A stretch of 64,000 nt of DNA from Ideonella sp. (GCA_015075545.1 JABTUC010000001.1:992001-1056000), one strand, 5' to 3'; positions 18,519-30,886 are shown, counted from the stretch's first letter. The notes: generated from the letters alone by a model not told the origin. Program-made: numbers and translations.

Positions 18519-18541
18519 AATGGAACGATCGTTCGATTCTA
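18519..18541 (-). promoter_or_regulatory. palindromic operator overlapping the fadB promoter
   Basis: The 12-bp perfect palindrome GAACGATCGTTC lies at 18523-18534 and extends outward to 20 bp (AAT and ATT flanks) with one mismatched pair. A -10-like TAGAAT on the minus strand at 18536-18541 overlaps its upstream edge, so a bound repressor would block fadB transcription. Fatty-acid regulons of proteobacteria use TetR-family repressors (PsrA, FadP) with palindromes of this type; which regulator binds here is inference. Confidence 0.6.
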
Positions 18542-18655
18542 GGCTGCAGGGCATCGCGCCCGAGTCGCTGGCGCGACAGCGGCGATTGTGGACCCGAGTG
18601 AGGCCGCGCGCAGGGCCGCACTGCCGACCCTGCGCGGTGCTCGCTCGGGCCGTGT

Positions 18656-19350
18656 TCAGACCTCCAGCCACTCGCGACGGATGTCGGCGCTGGCCTTGAG
18701 GTCTTGCGGCGTGCCCTCGAACACGATCTGACCGTGACCCATCACGTACAGGCGCTTGGAGATGCGCAGCGCGATGGTCAGCTTCTGCTCGACCAGCAGG
18801 ATCGACACGCCGCGCGCGGCGATGCGCTCGAGCAGCTCGGCCACCAGCTCGACCATCTTCGGCGCCAGGCCCTCGGTGGGTTCGTCGACCATCATCAGGT
18901 CGGGGTCACCCATCAGCGTGCGGCACATCGTCAGCATCTGCTGCTCGCCGCCGGAGAGCACGCCGCCGGCGGTGTCGGCGCGCTCGCGCAGGCGGGGAAA
19001 GAGCTCGAACATGTCGTCCATCGACCAGCGGCCGCCGCCGCGCACCGACTTCATGCCGAGGATCAGGTTCTCGCGCACCGTGAGCTGCGGAAAGATGTCG
19101 CGGCTCTCGGGCACGTAGCCGAGCCCCGCACGCGCGATCTGGTGCGGCTTGGCCGCGATCAGCTCGCGCCCCTTGAAGCGCACCGAGCCCTCGCGGGTGA
19201 CCTCGCCCATGATGGCCTTGATCGTCGTCGAGCGGCCGACGCCGTTGCGGCCGAGCAGCGACACGATCTCGGCGTCGCCAACGCGAAAATCCACGCCATG
19301 CAGGATGTGGCTCTTGCCGTAGTAGGCGTGCAGGCCCCGCACTTCGAGCA

Positions 19351-19351
<1 letters not shown>
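18656..19351 (-). CDS. livF: branched-chain amino acid-type ABC transporter ATPase (LivF family)
   Basis: A 231-residue ATPase of LivF length. The Walker A loop reads GRNGVGRSTT, with Arg40 where the usual catalytic Lys stands; the signature LSGGEQQML, Walker B LMMVDEPTEGLAP and the switch His region follow. The segment GYVPESRDIFPQLTV is typical of LivF. It works with LivG at the two permeases. Its ATG overlaps the TGA of livG. It is the last transporter gene, 184 bases before fadB. The Arg in Walker A is worth noting. Confidence 0.92.
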
Positions 19352-20126
<775 letters not shown>

Positions 20127-20130
<4 letters not shown>

Positions 20131-21395
20131 CGCCGCGCCCCCTGCGCGTGCGCGGCCTGCACCGCTTGGTGGTAGGCCGACGAAACGCGCGGCGCCACCC
20201 GCCGCAGCAGCCAGACGCCGAGCGCCAGCAGCGCGACGATCACTGCCCAGGCCAGCGGCGAAGTCGCGTCGTAGCCGACGCCGAGCACGCGCATCGCCGG
20301 ACCCTGCGCCATGTCGACCAGCAGATGGTGCGTGGTCTCGACCAGCGCAATGGCCCCGGTGCCGAGCAGCACGGTGGGCAACACGGCCAGCGCATAGGCG
20401 GGCCCCACCCGGCGCAGCGTGCCGGCGGCCAGCAACGGCTGGTGCATCAGGATCAGCCCGCCGAGCCCCCACGGCGCGTACATCACGACGCCGACGAACA
20501 TCAGCCCGACGTAGAGCTGCCACGCGGCGGTGTAGTCCGACAGCGAGATCTGCAGCGCCGTCATCAGGACCGCGCCGATGATCGGCCCGATGAAGAACGC
20601 CACGCCGCCGATGTACGCCATCAGCAGCACGAAGCCCGACGATGCGGCGCCGACCATCGACGAAGTGACGATCTCGTAGTGGATCGCCGCCAGCCCGCCG
20701 GCCACGCCGGCGAAGAAACCGGCCAGGCAGAACACCAGGAAGCGCACCATCTGCGTGCTGTAGCCGATGAACTCGGCGCGCTCGGGGTTGTCGCGCACGG
20801 CGTTGCACATGCGCCCCAGCGGCGTTCGCGTGATGGCGTACATGGCGCCCGCGCACAGCAGCGCCCATGCTGCGATCAGGTAGTACACCTGCATCTGCGG
20901 CCCGAAGTTCAGGCCGAACACCGCCAGCGTCTTGGTGCGGCTGGTCGAGATGCCGCCCTCGCCACCGAAGAATCCGCGCAGGATCAGCGAGCACGCGGCC
21001 ACCAGTTCGCCGATGCCCAGCGAGATCATCGCGAACACGGTGCCGGCGCGCTTGGTCGACACCCAGCCGAAGATCAGCGCGAAGGTCAGCCCCGCCAGGC
21101 CACCCACCAGCGGCACCACCGGCAGCGGCACCGGCAGCCGGTCGGCGCCGATGACATCGAGCGCGTGCGCGGTCACGAAGCCGCCGAGGCCGTAGTACAC
21201 CGCGTGCCCGAACGACAACATGCCGGTCTGCCCGAGCAGCATGTTGTACGACAGCGCGAAGATCGCCGCAAAGCCCATCAGGCTCATCATCGTCAGCGCC
21301 GCGCCGCTGGAGAACACCAGCGGCAGCACCGCCAGCACGACCGCGGCGCCACCCCACAGCAGCCAGGCGGTGCGCACCTGCACGGTGCCGTTCAC
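20127..21395 (-). CDS. livM: branched-chain amino acid-type ABC transporter permease (LivM family)
   Basis: A 422-residue membrane protein with about ten hydrophobic segments. The LivM core is seen in LSYNMLLGQTGMLSFGHAVYY and the cytoplasmic loop NPERAEFIGYST that contacts the ATPase. It is roughly 100 residues longer than many LivM proteins, with extra hydrophobic and Pro/Gly-rich sequence at the C terminus (after about residue 310). The start is GTG at 21395 after GGAGG, 13 bases from livH. Substrate need not be an amino acid: Liv-type systems also import aromatic and fatty acids. Confidence 0.92.
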
Positions 21396-21408
21396 GCGGC
21401 CTCCGCGG

Positions 21409-22359
21409 TCATGTCTCGCGGTCTCCGAACAGGCCCTTGGGCCGGAAGATCAGGATCAGCACCAGCAGCAGGTACGGCAGGATCGGCGCCACCTGCGCGA
21501 CGGTGGCCATCCACAGGTCGCCGCCGAACGAGTCGCGCGTCAGTGTGATGCCCAACTTGGCCAGCACGCTGGCCACCGACACGTTGATCGCCACACCGAA
21601 GGTCTGCACCAGGCCGATCAGCAGCGACGCGACGAACGCGCCGGTGAGCGACCCGAGCCCGCCGACCACCACCACCACGAACAGGATCGGCCCGAGCAGG
21701 GCCGCCATCGCCGGCTGGGTGACCAGCGCCGGCCCCGCGATCACGCCGGCCAGCGCCGCCAGGCCGCAGCCGACGCCGAACACCAGCATGAACACCAGCG
21801 GCACGTTGTGGCCGAGCGCGCCCACCATCGCCGGGTGAATCAGCGCGGCGCGGATGATGAGGCCGACGCGGGTGCGCGTCAGCAGCAGCAGCAGGCCGAT
21901 GAACACCGCCACCGACATCAGCAGCATGAACATGCGGAACGCTGGGTAGTTGGTGGCGAACAGCGTGAACGCGGCAAAGTTCAGCGCGTCGGGCACGCGG
22001 TAGTCGACCGGCACCTTGCCCCAGACCATCTGCACCAGCTCTTCGACGATGAACGCCAGCCCGAAGGTGAACAGCAGTTCGGCGACGTGGCCGTGCTTGT
22101 GCGCGGCGCGCAGCCCGAAGCGCTCGACCAGCGCGCCGATCGCGCCCACCAGCAGCGGCGCCAGCACCAGACCGGGCCAGTAGCCGACGTAGCGGCTGAT
22201 CTGGTAGCCGAAGTACGCGCCCAGCATGTAGAAGCTGGCGTGCGCGAAATTGAGCACGCCCATCATGCTGAAGATCAGCGTCAGGCCGCTGGCCAGCAGG
22301 AACAGCAGCATGCCGTAGAGCACGCCGTTGAGAGTCGAGAAGACGATCAGCTCGAGCAT
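21409..22359 (-). CDS. livH: branched-chain amino acid-type ABC transporter permease (LivH family)
   Basis: A 316-residue permease, MLELIVFSTLNGVLYGMLLF at the start and typical LivH segments (SGLTLIFSMMGVLNFAHASF, and GGLGSLTGAFVASLLIGLVQ). About eight transmembrane helices are predicted by eye. It pairs with LivM to form the channel. It starts after the hairpin that follows livK, so it is probably expressed at a lower level than the binding protein. Confidence 0.93.
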   Translation of the reverse strand: MLELIVFSTLNGVLYGMLLFLLASGLTLIFSMMGVLNFAHASFYMLGAYFGYQISRYVGYWPGLVLAPLLVGAIGALVERFGLRAAHKHGHVAELLFTFGLAFIVEELVQMVWGKVPVDYRVPDALNFAAFTLFATNYPAFRMFMLLMSVAVFIGLLLLLTRTRVGLIIRAALIHPAMVGALGHNVPLVFMLVFGVGCGLAALAGVIAGPALVTQPAMAALLGPILFVVVVVGGLGSLTGAFVASLLIGLVQTFGVAINVSVASVLAKLGITLTRDSFGGDLWMATVAQVAPILPYLLLVLILIFRPKGLFGDRET

Positions 22360-22400
22360 CGGCGATCGACCTGTTCGCGCCTGCGTTCAGGCGCCGTATG

Positions 22401-22428
22401 CAAAACGGGCCGCCTCGCGGCGGCCCGT
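22401..22428 (-). terminator. hairpin with short T-run downstream of livK
   Basis: Minus-strand arms ACGGGCCGCC and GGCGGCCCGT form a perfect 10-bp stem with a GCGA loop, followed by TTTTG. It lies 26 bases after the livK stop and before livH. Such partial terminators or 3'-stabilising hairpins commonly raise binding-protein mRNA above that of the membrane genes. Confidence 0.75.
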
Positions 22429-22454
22429 GGCGCTTGCCCGGGTATGACCCGGCG

Positions 22455-23699
22455 TCAGCTCGGAACCTGCATCTTGCAGGTGGTGGGGATCACCGTGTCG
22501 GCCGCCTTGACGATGCCCTCGGTCTTCCAGCCCCAGCCGGTGCCCTCTTCGTGGTGCTTGGTGCCCGAACCGAACGACGAGATGTACATGTCCTGGAACA
22601 GCGAATGGTCGCTCGGCCGCATGAACACCTCGGCGCCGAGCGCGTTCTTGTACTTCATGTCGGCCAGCACCGCGGCCACCTTCTTCGGCTCGGCCGATTT
22701 CGCCTTGTCGAGCGCCAGCGCGAACATCTCCATTTCATTGCGCAGGCGCAGATACCACCAGCCCTGGTGGCTGGGGCCGCCGTATTTCTTGAGGAACGCT
22801 TCGGCGAAGGCGTCCATGTCGGGCGACGACACGTTGGTGTGCCACTCGCTGATCTGGTAGACGCGGTGGTCGAGCCCGGTCTGCTTGATCGCGGTGGGGC
22901 CGCCAGCGCCGCCGGCGTAGTAGGTGTACCAGTTGACCTTCAGGCCGGCGTCGGCCGCCGCCTTCAGCAGCAGCGACATGTCGTTGCCCCAGTTGCCGGT
23001 GATCACCGAGTCGGCGCCCGAGGCCTTGATCTTGGCGATGTACGGCGCGAAGTCGGTCACCTTCAGCAGCGGGTGCAACTCGTCGCCGACCACCTGGATG
23101 TCGGGGCGCTTGGCCTTGAGCATCTCGTTGGCGGCCTTGCGCACCGAGTGACCGAACGCGTAGTCCTGACCGATGATGTAGACCTTCTTGACTTCCTTCT
23201 TGTCCTTCAGGAAGTTGGTCAGCGCGGCCATCTTGATGTCGGAGCTGGCGTCCCAGCGGAAGTGCCAGTAGCTGCACTTCTCGTTGGTGAGCGACGGGTC
23301 CACCGCGGCGTAGTTGAAGTACAGCACCTCCTTGCCGGGGTTGCGCTCGTTGTACTTGGTGACGAACTCGGAGATCGCGATCGCCACGCCCGAGCCATTG
23401 CCCTGGGTGATGAAGCGGATGCCGGCGTCGATCGCCTTCTGCACCTGCACCAGGCTCTCCTGCGGGCTGACTTTGTTGTCGTAGGCCACGACCTCGAGCT
23501 TCTGGCCGCCGAGCACGCCGCCCTTGGCGTTGAGGGTCTCGACCAGGAACTGCATGTGCTTCAGCCCATGCTCGCCGATCGTGGCACCGCCGCCCGACAG
23601 CGGATCGACGTAGGCGATCTTCACCTGCGCGAAGGCCGACCCTGCGCACAGCAGCGCTGCGCCGGCCACAGCACCCAGCTTCCACATCCATCGCTTCAT
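22455..23699 (-). CDS. livK: periplasmic substrate-binding protein of the Liv-type ABC transporter
   Basis: A 414-residue type I periplasmic binding protein. The signal peptide is MKRWMWKLGAVAGAALLCAG with probable cleavage after SAFA at residue 24. The mature part starts QVKIAYVDPLSGGGATIG and has the usual two-lobe order (GSGVAIAISEFV, YIIGQDYAFGHSVRKAA, DSVITGNWGNDMSLLLKAA). It is longer than E. coli LivK, in the range of homologues that bind fatty, aromatic or dicarboxylic acids. It is bracketed by hairpins at 23760-23787 and 22401-22428. Confidence 0.92.
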   Translation of the reverse strand: MKRWMWKLGAVAGAALLCAGSAFAQVKIAYVDPLSGGGATIGEHGLKHMQFLVETLNAKGGVLGGQKLEVVAYDNKVSPQESLVQVQKAIDAGIRFITQGNGSGVAIAISEFVTKYNERNPGKEVLYFNYAAVDPSLTNEKCSYWHFRWDASSDIKMAALTNFLKDKKEVKKVYIIGQDYAFGHSVRKAANEMLKAKRPDIQVVGDELHPLLKVTDFAPYIAKIKASGADSVITGNWGNDMSLLLKAAADAGLKVNWYTYYAGGAGGPTAIKQTGLDHRVYQISEWHTNVSSPDMDAFAEAFLKKYGGPSHQGWWYLRLRNEMEMFALALDKAKSAEPKKVAAVLADMKYKNALGAEVFMRPSDHSLFQDMYISSFGSGTKHHEEGTGWGWKTEGIVKAADTVIPTTCKMQVPS

Positions 23700-23759
23700 G
23701 CAACCTCCTGGTAGTTCGAGCGATCCATCCGACGGCCGAGTCTGACGAAATCCGCCCCT

Positions 23760-23787
23760 CCCGGCCTCGGGAACTTCCCGAGCCGGG
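23760..23787 (-). promoter_or_regulatory. strong intercistronic hairpin between the acyl-CoA ligase gene and livK
   Basis: On the minus strand CCCGG-CTCGGG and CCCGAG-G-CCGGG pair as an 11-bp stem with one bulge and an AAGTT loop, 2 bases after the ligase stop codon. No T-run follows, so it may act as an mRNA stabiliser or processing site, or a weak terminator. Confidence 0.5.
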
Positions 23788-23789
23788 TG

Positions 23790-25421
<1,632 letters not shown>

Positions 25422-25538
25422 CGCGGTCTCCTTCGGCTGCGCCGCCGGCGGGCGCCTGCCGGCTATTGTGGGGCGACGCCGGCGCCGTGCCGCATGGGGT
25501 GATTCCCCGCCCCGCACCCGCGTGCCGCCGCCGGCGCC

Positions 25539-25544
25539 GACAAT
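25539..25544 (+). promoter_or_regulatory. -10-like GACAAT just before selO
   Basis: GACAAT ends 7 bases before the selO ATG and no Shine-Dalgarno sequence lies between them. Transcription would start at or next to the ATG, giving a leaderless or nearly leaderless mRNA. Confidence 0.35.
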
Positions 25545-25551
25545 CACGGGC

Positions 25552-27060
<1,509 letters not shown>

Positions 27061-27073
27061 ACCGGAGCCTCTC

Positions 27074-27493
27074 ATGAGCCACGCCATCGACGACCCGCGC
27101 TACCCGCTGCACAAGACCGACGCCCAGTGGCGCGAACAGCTCGACCCGATGCAGTACCGGGTCGCGCGCCACGGCGACACCGAACGCGCATTCAGCGGCA
27201 AGTACTGGGACCACTGGGCCGACGGCAGCTACCGCTGCATCGGTTGCGGCCAGGTGCTGTTCCACAGCGCCGAGAAATTCGACGCCGGCTGCGGCTGGCC
27301 GAGTTGGTGGAAGCAGGCCGAGCCCGGCCGCATCGAGCGGCTGGTCGACCACAGCCACGGCATGACGCGCGTCGAGGTGCGCTGCGCCAACTGCGGCAGC
27401 CATCTCGGTCACGTGTTCGACGACGGCCCGCAACCCAGCGGCGAACGCTACTGCATCAACTCGGCGTCGATCGACTTCGCGCCCAAGGCCTGA
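27074..27493 (+). CDS. msrB: peptide-methionine (R)-S-oxide reductase
   Basis: A 139-residue MsrB. Catalytic Cys127 is in GERYCINSAS. Structural zinc ligands are Cys55, Cys58, Cys104 and Cys107 in RCIGCGQ and RCANCGSH. The segment AGCGWPSWW binds the methyl sulfoxide. The enzyme reduces the R-epimer of methionine sulfoxide in proteins using thioredoxin. No signal peptide, so cytoplasmic. It follows selO by 13 bases with CGGAGCCTCTC before the ATG and is probably co-transcribed with it. Confidence 0.96.
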   Translation: MSHAIDDPRYPLHKTDAQWREQLDPMQYRVARHGDTERAFSGKYWDHWADGSYRCIGCGQVLFHSAEKFDAGCGWPSWWKQAEPGRIERLVDHSHGMTRVEVRCANCGSHLGHVFDDGPQPSGERYCINSASIDFAPKA

Positions 27494-27530
27494 CGGCCGC
27501 GACAGCCACGCGACGTACACTCGCGCGCGC

Positions 27531-28166
27531 ATGAAACTGCTGCTCGACTTCCTGCCGATCATCCTGTTCTTCGGTACCTTCAAGTACGCCGAGGGCAACC
27601 CGGCGTGGGCGGCGGCTTTCGCCACCCAGTACCTCGGCGGCATCGTCGCCGGCGGCGTGGTCGGGCCCAAGGAGGCGCCGGTGCTGCTGGCCACCGTGGT
27701 GGTGATCGTCGCCACGCTGGTGCAGGTGGCGTGGCTGAAGCTGCGCGGACGCAAGGTCGACCTGATGCTGTGGGTCAGCCTCGGCCTGGTGGTGCTGCTG
27801 GGCGGCCTCACCGTCTGGTTCCACAGCGAGACCTTCATCAAGTGGAAGCCCAGCGCGCTGTACTGGACGATGGGGCTGGCGCTGGCGATCGGCCAGCTCG
27901 CCTTCGGCAAGAACCTGCTGCGCATGCTGCTGGGCGGGCAACTGCAGTTGCCCGCGCCCGTGTGGCAGCGCCTGAACTGGGCCTGGGTGGCGTTCTTCGC
28001 GCTGATGGGCGTGCTCAACCTGTGGGTGGCCTACAGTTTCTCGACCGCGGCGTGGGTCAACTTCAAGCTGTTCGGCGCGCTCGGGCTGATGCTGGCGTTC
28101 ACGGTGGCGCAGGGCCTGTACCTCAGCCGCTACCTCGAGCACGAGCCGCCGGCCGAGCCCCGCTGA
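27531..28166 (+). CDS. yciB: inner membrane-spanning protein YciB (septation protein A)
   Basis: A 211-residue protein with five or six hydrophobic segments, starting MKLLLDFLPIILFFGTF. YciB/IspZ-family features are FHSETFIKWKPSALYW and FGKNLLRMLLG, and the closing WVNFKLFGALGLMLAF. Homologues affect septation, envelope stability and intracellular spread. A TACACT hexamer lies 9 bases before the ATG, so transcription may start within the short spacer after msrB. bolA begins one base after its stop codon. Confidence 0.94.
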   Translation: MKLLLDFLPIILFFGTFKYAEGNPAWAAAFATQYLGGIVAGGVVGPKEAPVLLATVVVIVATLVQVAWLKLRGRKVDLMLWVSLGLVVLLGGLTVWFHSETFIKWKPSALYWTMGLALAIGQLAFGKNLLRMLLGGQLQLPAPVWQRLNWAWVAFFALMGVLNLWVAYSFSTAAWVNFKLFGALGLMLAFTVAQGLYLSRYLEHEPPAEPR

Positions 28167-28167
28167 C

Positions 28168-28461
28168 ATGGCCACAGCCCCCCACGGCGTATCGGCCGAC
28201 GACATCGAACGCGTGCTGCGCGCCACGCTGGCGCCGACCGCACTCGCGGTCGACGACGATTCGCACCACCACGCGGGGCACGCCGGTGCGCGCGAAGGCC
28301 GTCACTTTTCGCTACGAATCACCAGCGCACGCTTCACGGGTTTGAGCCGGCTGGCGCGACATCGCCTCGTGTATGATGCCCTGCGACCGCTGATCCCACA
28401 GGGCATCCACGCGCTGGCCATCCAGGCGCACGCCCCCGACGAACCCGACGCCAACGGGTGA
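28168..28461 (+). CDS. bolA: BolA-family protein
   Basis: A 97-residue BolA protein. The core GREGRHFSLRI-like stretch (AREGRHFSLRITSARFTGLS), the conserved R-H-R-L-V-Y-D segment and the C-terminal GIHALAIQAHAPDE match the family. The His-rich loop DDSHHHAGHAG holds residues that can bind a [2Fe-2S] cluster with monothiol glutaredoxin. BolA proteins act in iron-sulfur handling and envelope or stress regulation. It is one base downstream of yciB, an order seen in many betaproteobacteria together with the following PpiC gene. Confidence 0.92.
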   Translation: MATAPHGVSADDIERVLRATLAPTALAVDDDSHHHAGHAGAREGRHFSLRITSARFTGLSRLARHRLVYDALRPLIPQGIHALAIQAHAPDEPDANG

Positions 28462-28544
28462 CACGACGAGGCCCTAGCCCGTCGTTCGAGTGGCCTTCAG
28501 CGTCCGCTCTCCGAAACTCACGCCTGTCCGAAAGGCATCGATCC

Positions 28545-29351
28545 ATGACCGAACCGATCCGCATCGTGCGCCTGGCCTGCATCGCCGCGCTCGCGCTCAG
28601 CCCCCTGGCCGCCCTGGCGCAGAACGTGGCCATCGTCAACGGCAAGGCCGTGCCGAAGGCGCGCGTCGAGACGCTGCTCAGCCAGGCCGCACGCGGCCAG
28701 CCGCGCACACCCGAGCTCGAGCAACGCGCCCGCGAGGAGGTGGTGCTGCGCGAGATCTTCGCGCAGGAGGCCGAGAAGCGGGGCGTGGCGCAGAGCGCCG
28801 ACTACCGGGCGCAGATGGAACTGGTGCGCCAGACCGTGCTGATCCGCGAGCTGTTCGATCAGTTCAGGCAGAAGAACCCGGTCACCGACGCCGAGGCCCG
28901 CGCCGAGTACGACAAGGTCAAGACCCAGGCGTCGGGCACCGAGTACCACGCACGGCACATCCTGGTCGAGAAGGAAGACGAGGCCAAGAAGCTGATCGCG
29001 CAGATCAAGGGCGGCGCCAGCTTCGAAGAGCTGGCGAAGAAGAACTCCAAGGACACCGGCTCGGGCGAGAAGGGCGGCGACCTCGACTTCGCCAAGCCCG
29101 ACGCCTACGTGCCCGAGTTCAGCAAGGCGATGGTTGCGCTGAAGAAGGGCGAGATGACCGAGACGCCCGTGAAGACGCAGTTCGGCTACCACATCATCCG
29201 GCTGGAAGACGTGCGCGAGGCCAAGTTCCCGGATTTCGACGCCGTCAAGCCGCAGCTCGAGCAGCGCATCGCTCAGATGAAGCTGCAGAAGTACCAGGAA
29301 GACCTGCGCAAGGCGGCTAAGACCGACTTCAAGTTCTCCAGCGCGCAGTAG
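28545..29351 (+). CDS. periplasmic peptidyl-prolyl cis-trans isomerase (PpiC/parvulin type)
   Basis: A 268-residue secreted foldase. The signal peptide runs to Ala25 (SPLAALA then QNVAIVNG). A SurA-like N-terminal helical part precedes one parvulin domain: ARHILVEKEDEAKKLI, GASFEELAKKNSKDTGSGEKGG, LDFAKPDAYVPEFSKAM, and TPVKTQFGYHIIRLED. It helps fold or transport outer-membrane proteins. The ATG at 28545 gives a clean signal peptide; the 29 codons upstream are not signal-like. Closely follows yciB-bolA and probably shares their promoter. Confidence 0.93.
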   Translation: MTEPIRIVRLACIAALALSPLAALAQNVAIVNGKAVPKARVETLLSQAARGQPRTPELEQRAREEVVLREIFAQEAEKRGVAQSADYRAQMELVRQTVLIRELFDQFRQKNPVTDAEARAEYDKVKTQASGTEYHARHILVEKEDEAKKLIAQIKGGASFEELAKKNSKDTGSGEKGGDLDFAKPDAYVPEFSKAMVALKKGEMTETPVKTQFGYHIIRLEDVREAKFPDFDAVKPQLEQRIAQMKLQKYQEDLRKAAKTDFKFSSAQ

Positions 29352-29465
29352 CGGCCCCACCCCGGATGCGGCCTGGCGGCCGCTCGCCACGCCCTCGCAG
29401 AGCTCGGGCGGTTCGCGAGGCGTCCGGGTCTGCGCAGGCAGACTCGAACGTCCACGCTCGCCCCC
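29352..29465 (+). other. convergent spacer with hairpins
   Basis: The gap between the PpiC gene and the convergent ATPase gene holds a GCGGCC-TGGC-GGCCGC hairpin at 29368-29383 without a T-run, which may end ppiC transcription. No gene is seen. Confidence 0.4.
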
Positions 29466-30215
29466 TCAAGGGGTCGACACCAGCGGATCGGCAGAGCCGG
29501 ATCCGCGGTGTCCGCTCGAAGATGCGCCCTCCGGTCGCAGCCCGTGGTGCCGCAGCCTGCCGGCTTCGATGTGTAGCTGGCGGTCGCAGCGCGAGGCAAT
29601 TGCGTCTTCGTGCGTCACCAGCAGCAGCGTGGTGCCGGCCTCGCGGTTCAGCTCGAACATCAAGGCCATCACGCGCTCGCCAGTGGCGAAGTCGAGGCTG
29701 CCGGTCGGCTCGTCGGCGAGCAGCACGGCCGGCCGCACCACGAAGGCGCGCGCCAGTGCCACCCGTTGCTGCTCACCACCCGACAGCGTTCGCGGGTAGT
29801 GCCCCAGCCGCTCGCCGAGGCCCACCCGCTGCAGCATCTCGGTGGCGCGCGCGCGCGCACCGGCGGCACCCAGCAGCTCGAGCGGCAGCATCACGTTCTC
29901 GAGCGCATTCAGGTTGGCCAGCAACTGGAAGCTCTGGAACACGAAGCCGAGCTGGCGTGCACGCAGCGCGGCACGCGCGTCCTCGTCGAGCGCGAACAGA
30001 TCCTGGCTCCCCAGCCGCACCGTCCCCGATGTCGGCGTGTCGAGGCCGGCCACGATGCCCAGCAACGTGCTCTTGCCAGAGCCCGAGGCGCCGACGATCG
30101 CTGCGGTCTCGCGCGGCTGCAGCGCAAAACTGATGTCGTGGAGAATCGTCAGCGTGCCACTCGAATCGCGGACTTGCTTGCTGACTCGCTCTACCGCAAT
30201 GATCGGATCCGACAT
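29466..30215 (-). CDS. ybbA: ABC transporter ATPase, LolD/YbbA family
   Basis: A 249-residue ATPase of the MacB/LolD class. Walker A GASGSGKST (42-50), Q-loop FVFQSFQLLANL, signature LSGGEQQRVALARA, Walker B VLLADEPTGSLD and switch His in VTHEDAIA. Partner permease (YbbP-like) is not next to it. The start codon shares the CATG at 30213-30216 with tesA on the other strand, an arrangement like E. coli ybbA-tesA. The last 25 residues (from about 225, ending SADPLVSTP) look like translated intergenic repeat and not family sequence. Confidence 0.9.
   Translation of the reverse strand: MSDPIIAVERVSKQVRDSSGTLTILHDISFALQPRETAAIVGASGSGKSTLLGIVAGLDTPTSGTVRLGSQDLFALDEDARAALRARQLGFVFQSFQLLANLNALENVMLPLELLGAAGARARATEMLQRVGLGERLGHYPRTLSGGEQQRVALARAFVVRPAVLLADEPTGSLDFATGERVMALMFELNREAGTTLLLVTHEDAIASRCDRQLHIEAGRLRHHGLRPEGASSSGHRGSGSADPLVSTP
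29485..29504. repeat. inverted repeat in the 3' end of the ATPase gene
   Basis: GGATC-GGC and GCC-G-GATCC pair with one bulged G around an AGA loop. The surrounding stretch from 29455 to 29520 resembles a repeated intergenic element I associate with Burkholderiales genomes and encodes the odd C-terminal tail of the ATPase. No second copy is seen in this window. Confidence 0.35.
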
Positions 30216-30876
30216 GAAGCCCACCCAGGTTGCGCCGCTGACGCGGCGCGCCTGGCTCGCGCACTGTAGCGTGGCCTTGGCGCTACCGGCCGTGCCGGGG
30301 CCATCGGCCGCGACGCGGCCGGCCAAGGTGCTGGTGGTCGGTGACAGCCTGTCGGCCGAGTACGGTATCGCCCGCGGCAGCGGCTGGGTGGCGCTGCTGG
30401 CCCAGCGCCTGCAGCGCGAGCAACCCGGCGCCACGGTGGTCAACGCCAGCGTCAGCGGCGACACCACCTCGGGCGGCCGCACGCGGCTGCCCGCGTTGCT
30501 CGAGCAAACCAAGCCGACCCACGTGATCGTCGAGCTGGGCAGCAACGACGCGCTGCGCGGCCTGCCGTTGACGATGACGCGCGACAACCTGGCCGCCATG
30601 CTGCGCGCGGTGCGCCGCAGCGGCGCGCGCCCGCTGCTGGTGGGCATGCGCATGCCGCCCAACTACGGGCGCAGCTACACGCAGGAGTTCGAGGCAATGT
30701 TCGTCGCGCTGGCCAAGGCCGAAGATGCGGCGCTGGTTCCGTTCCTGCTTGCCGGCGTCGCCGATGCGCCCGACTCGAGGAGCCTGTTCCAGGACGATCG
30801 CATCCACCCCAACGCGCAGGCGCAGGCGATCATCGCCGGCAACGTCTGGCCGGTGCTGCGCAAGCAGCTCCGCTAG
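30214..30876 (+). CDS. tesA: SGNH-family esterase/thioesterase I (arylesterase)
   Basis: A 220-residue TesA-like multifunctional lipase. The export signal has RRAWLAHCSVALALPAVPG, a possible twin-arginine or Sec signal. Block I is VVGDSLSAEYG with nucleophile Ser45; block III is ELGSNDALRG; the Asp-His pair is in QDDRIHPNAQAQ. It hydrolyses acyl-CoA, lysophospholipid or simple esters in the periplasm. The ATG overlaps that of the divergent ATPase gene, so both promoters must lie inside the opposite coding sequence. Confidence 0.92.
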   Translation: MKPTQVAPLTRRAWLAHCSVALALPAVPGPSAATRPAKVLVVGDSLSAEYGIARGSGWVALLAQRLQREQPGATVVNASVSGDTTSGGRTRLPALLEQTKPTHVIVELGSNDALRGLPLTMTRDNLAAMLRAVRRSGARPLLVGMRMPPNYGRSYTQEFEAMFVALAKAEDAALVPFLLAGVADAPDSRSLFQDDRIHPNAQAQAIIAGNVWPVLRKQLR

Positions 30877-30886
30877 GGCCGGCGAA

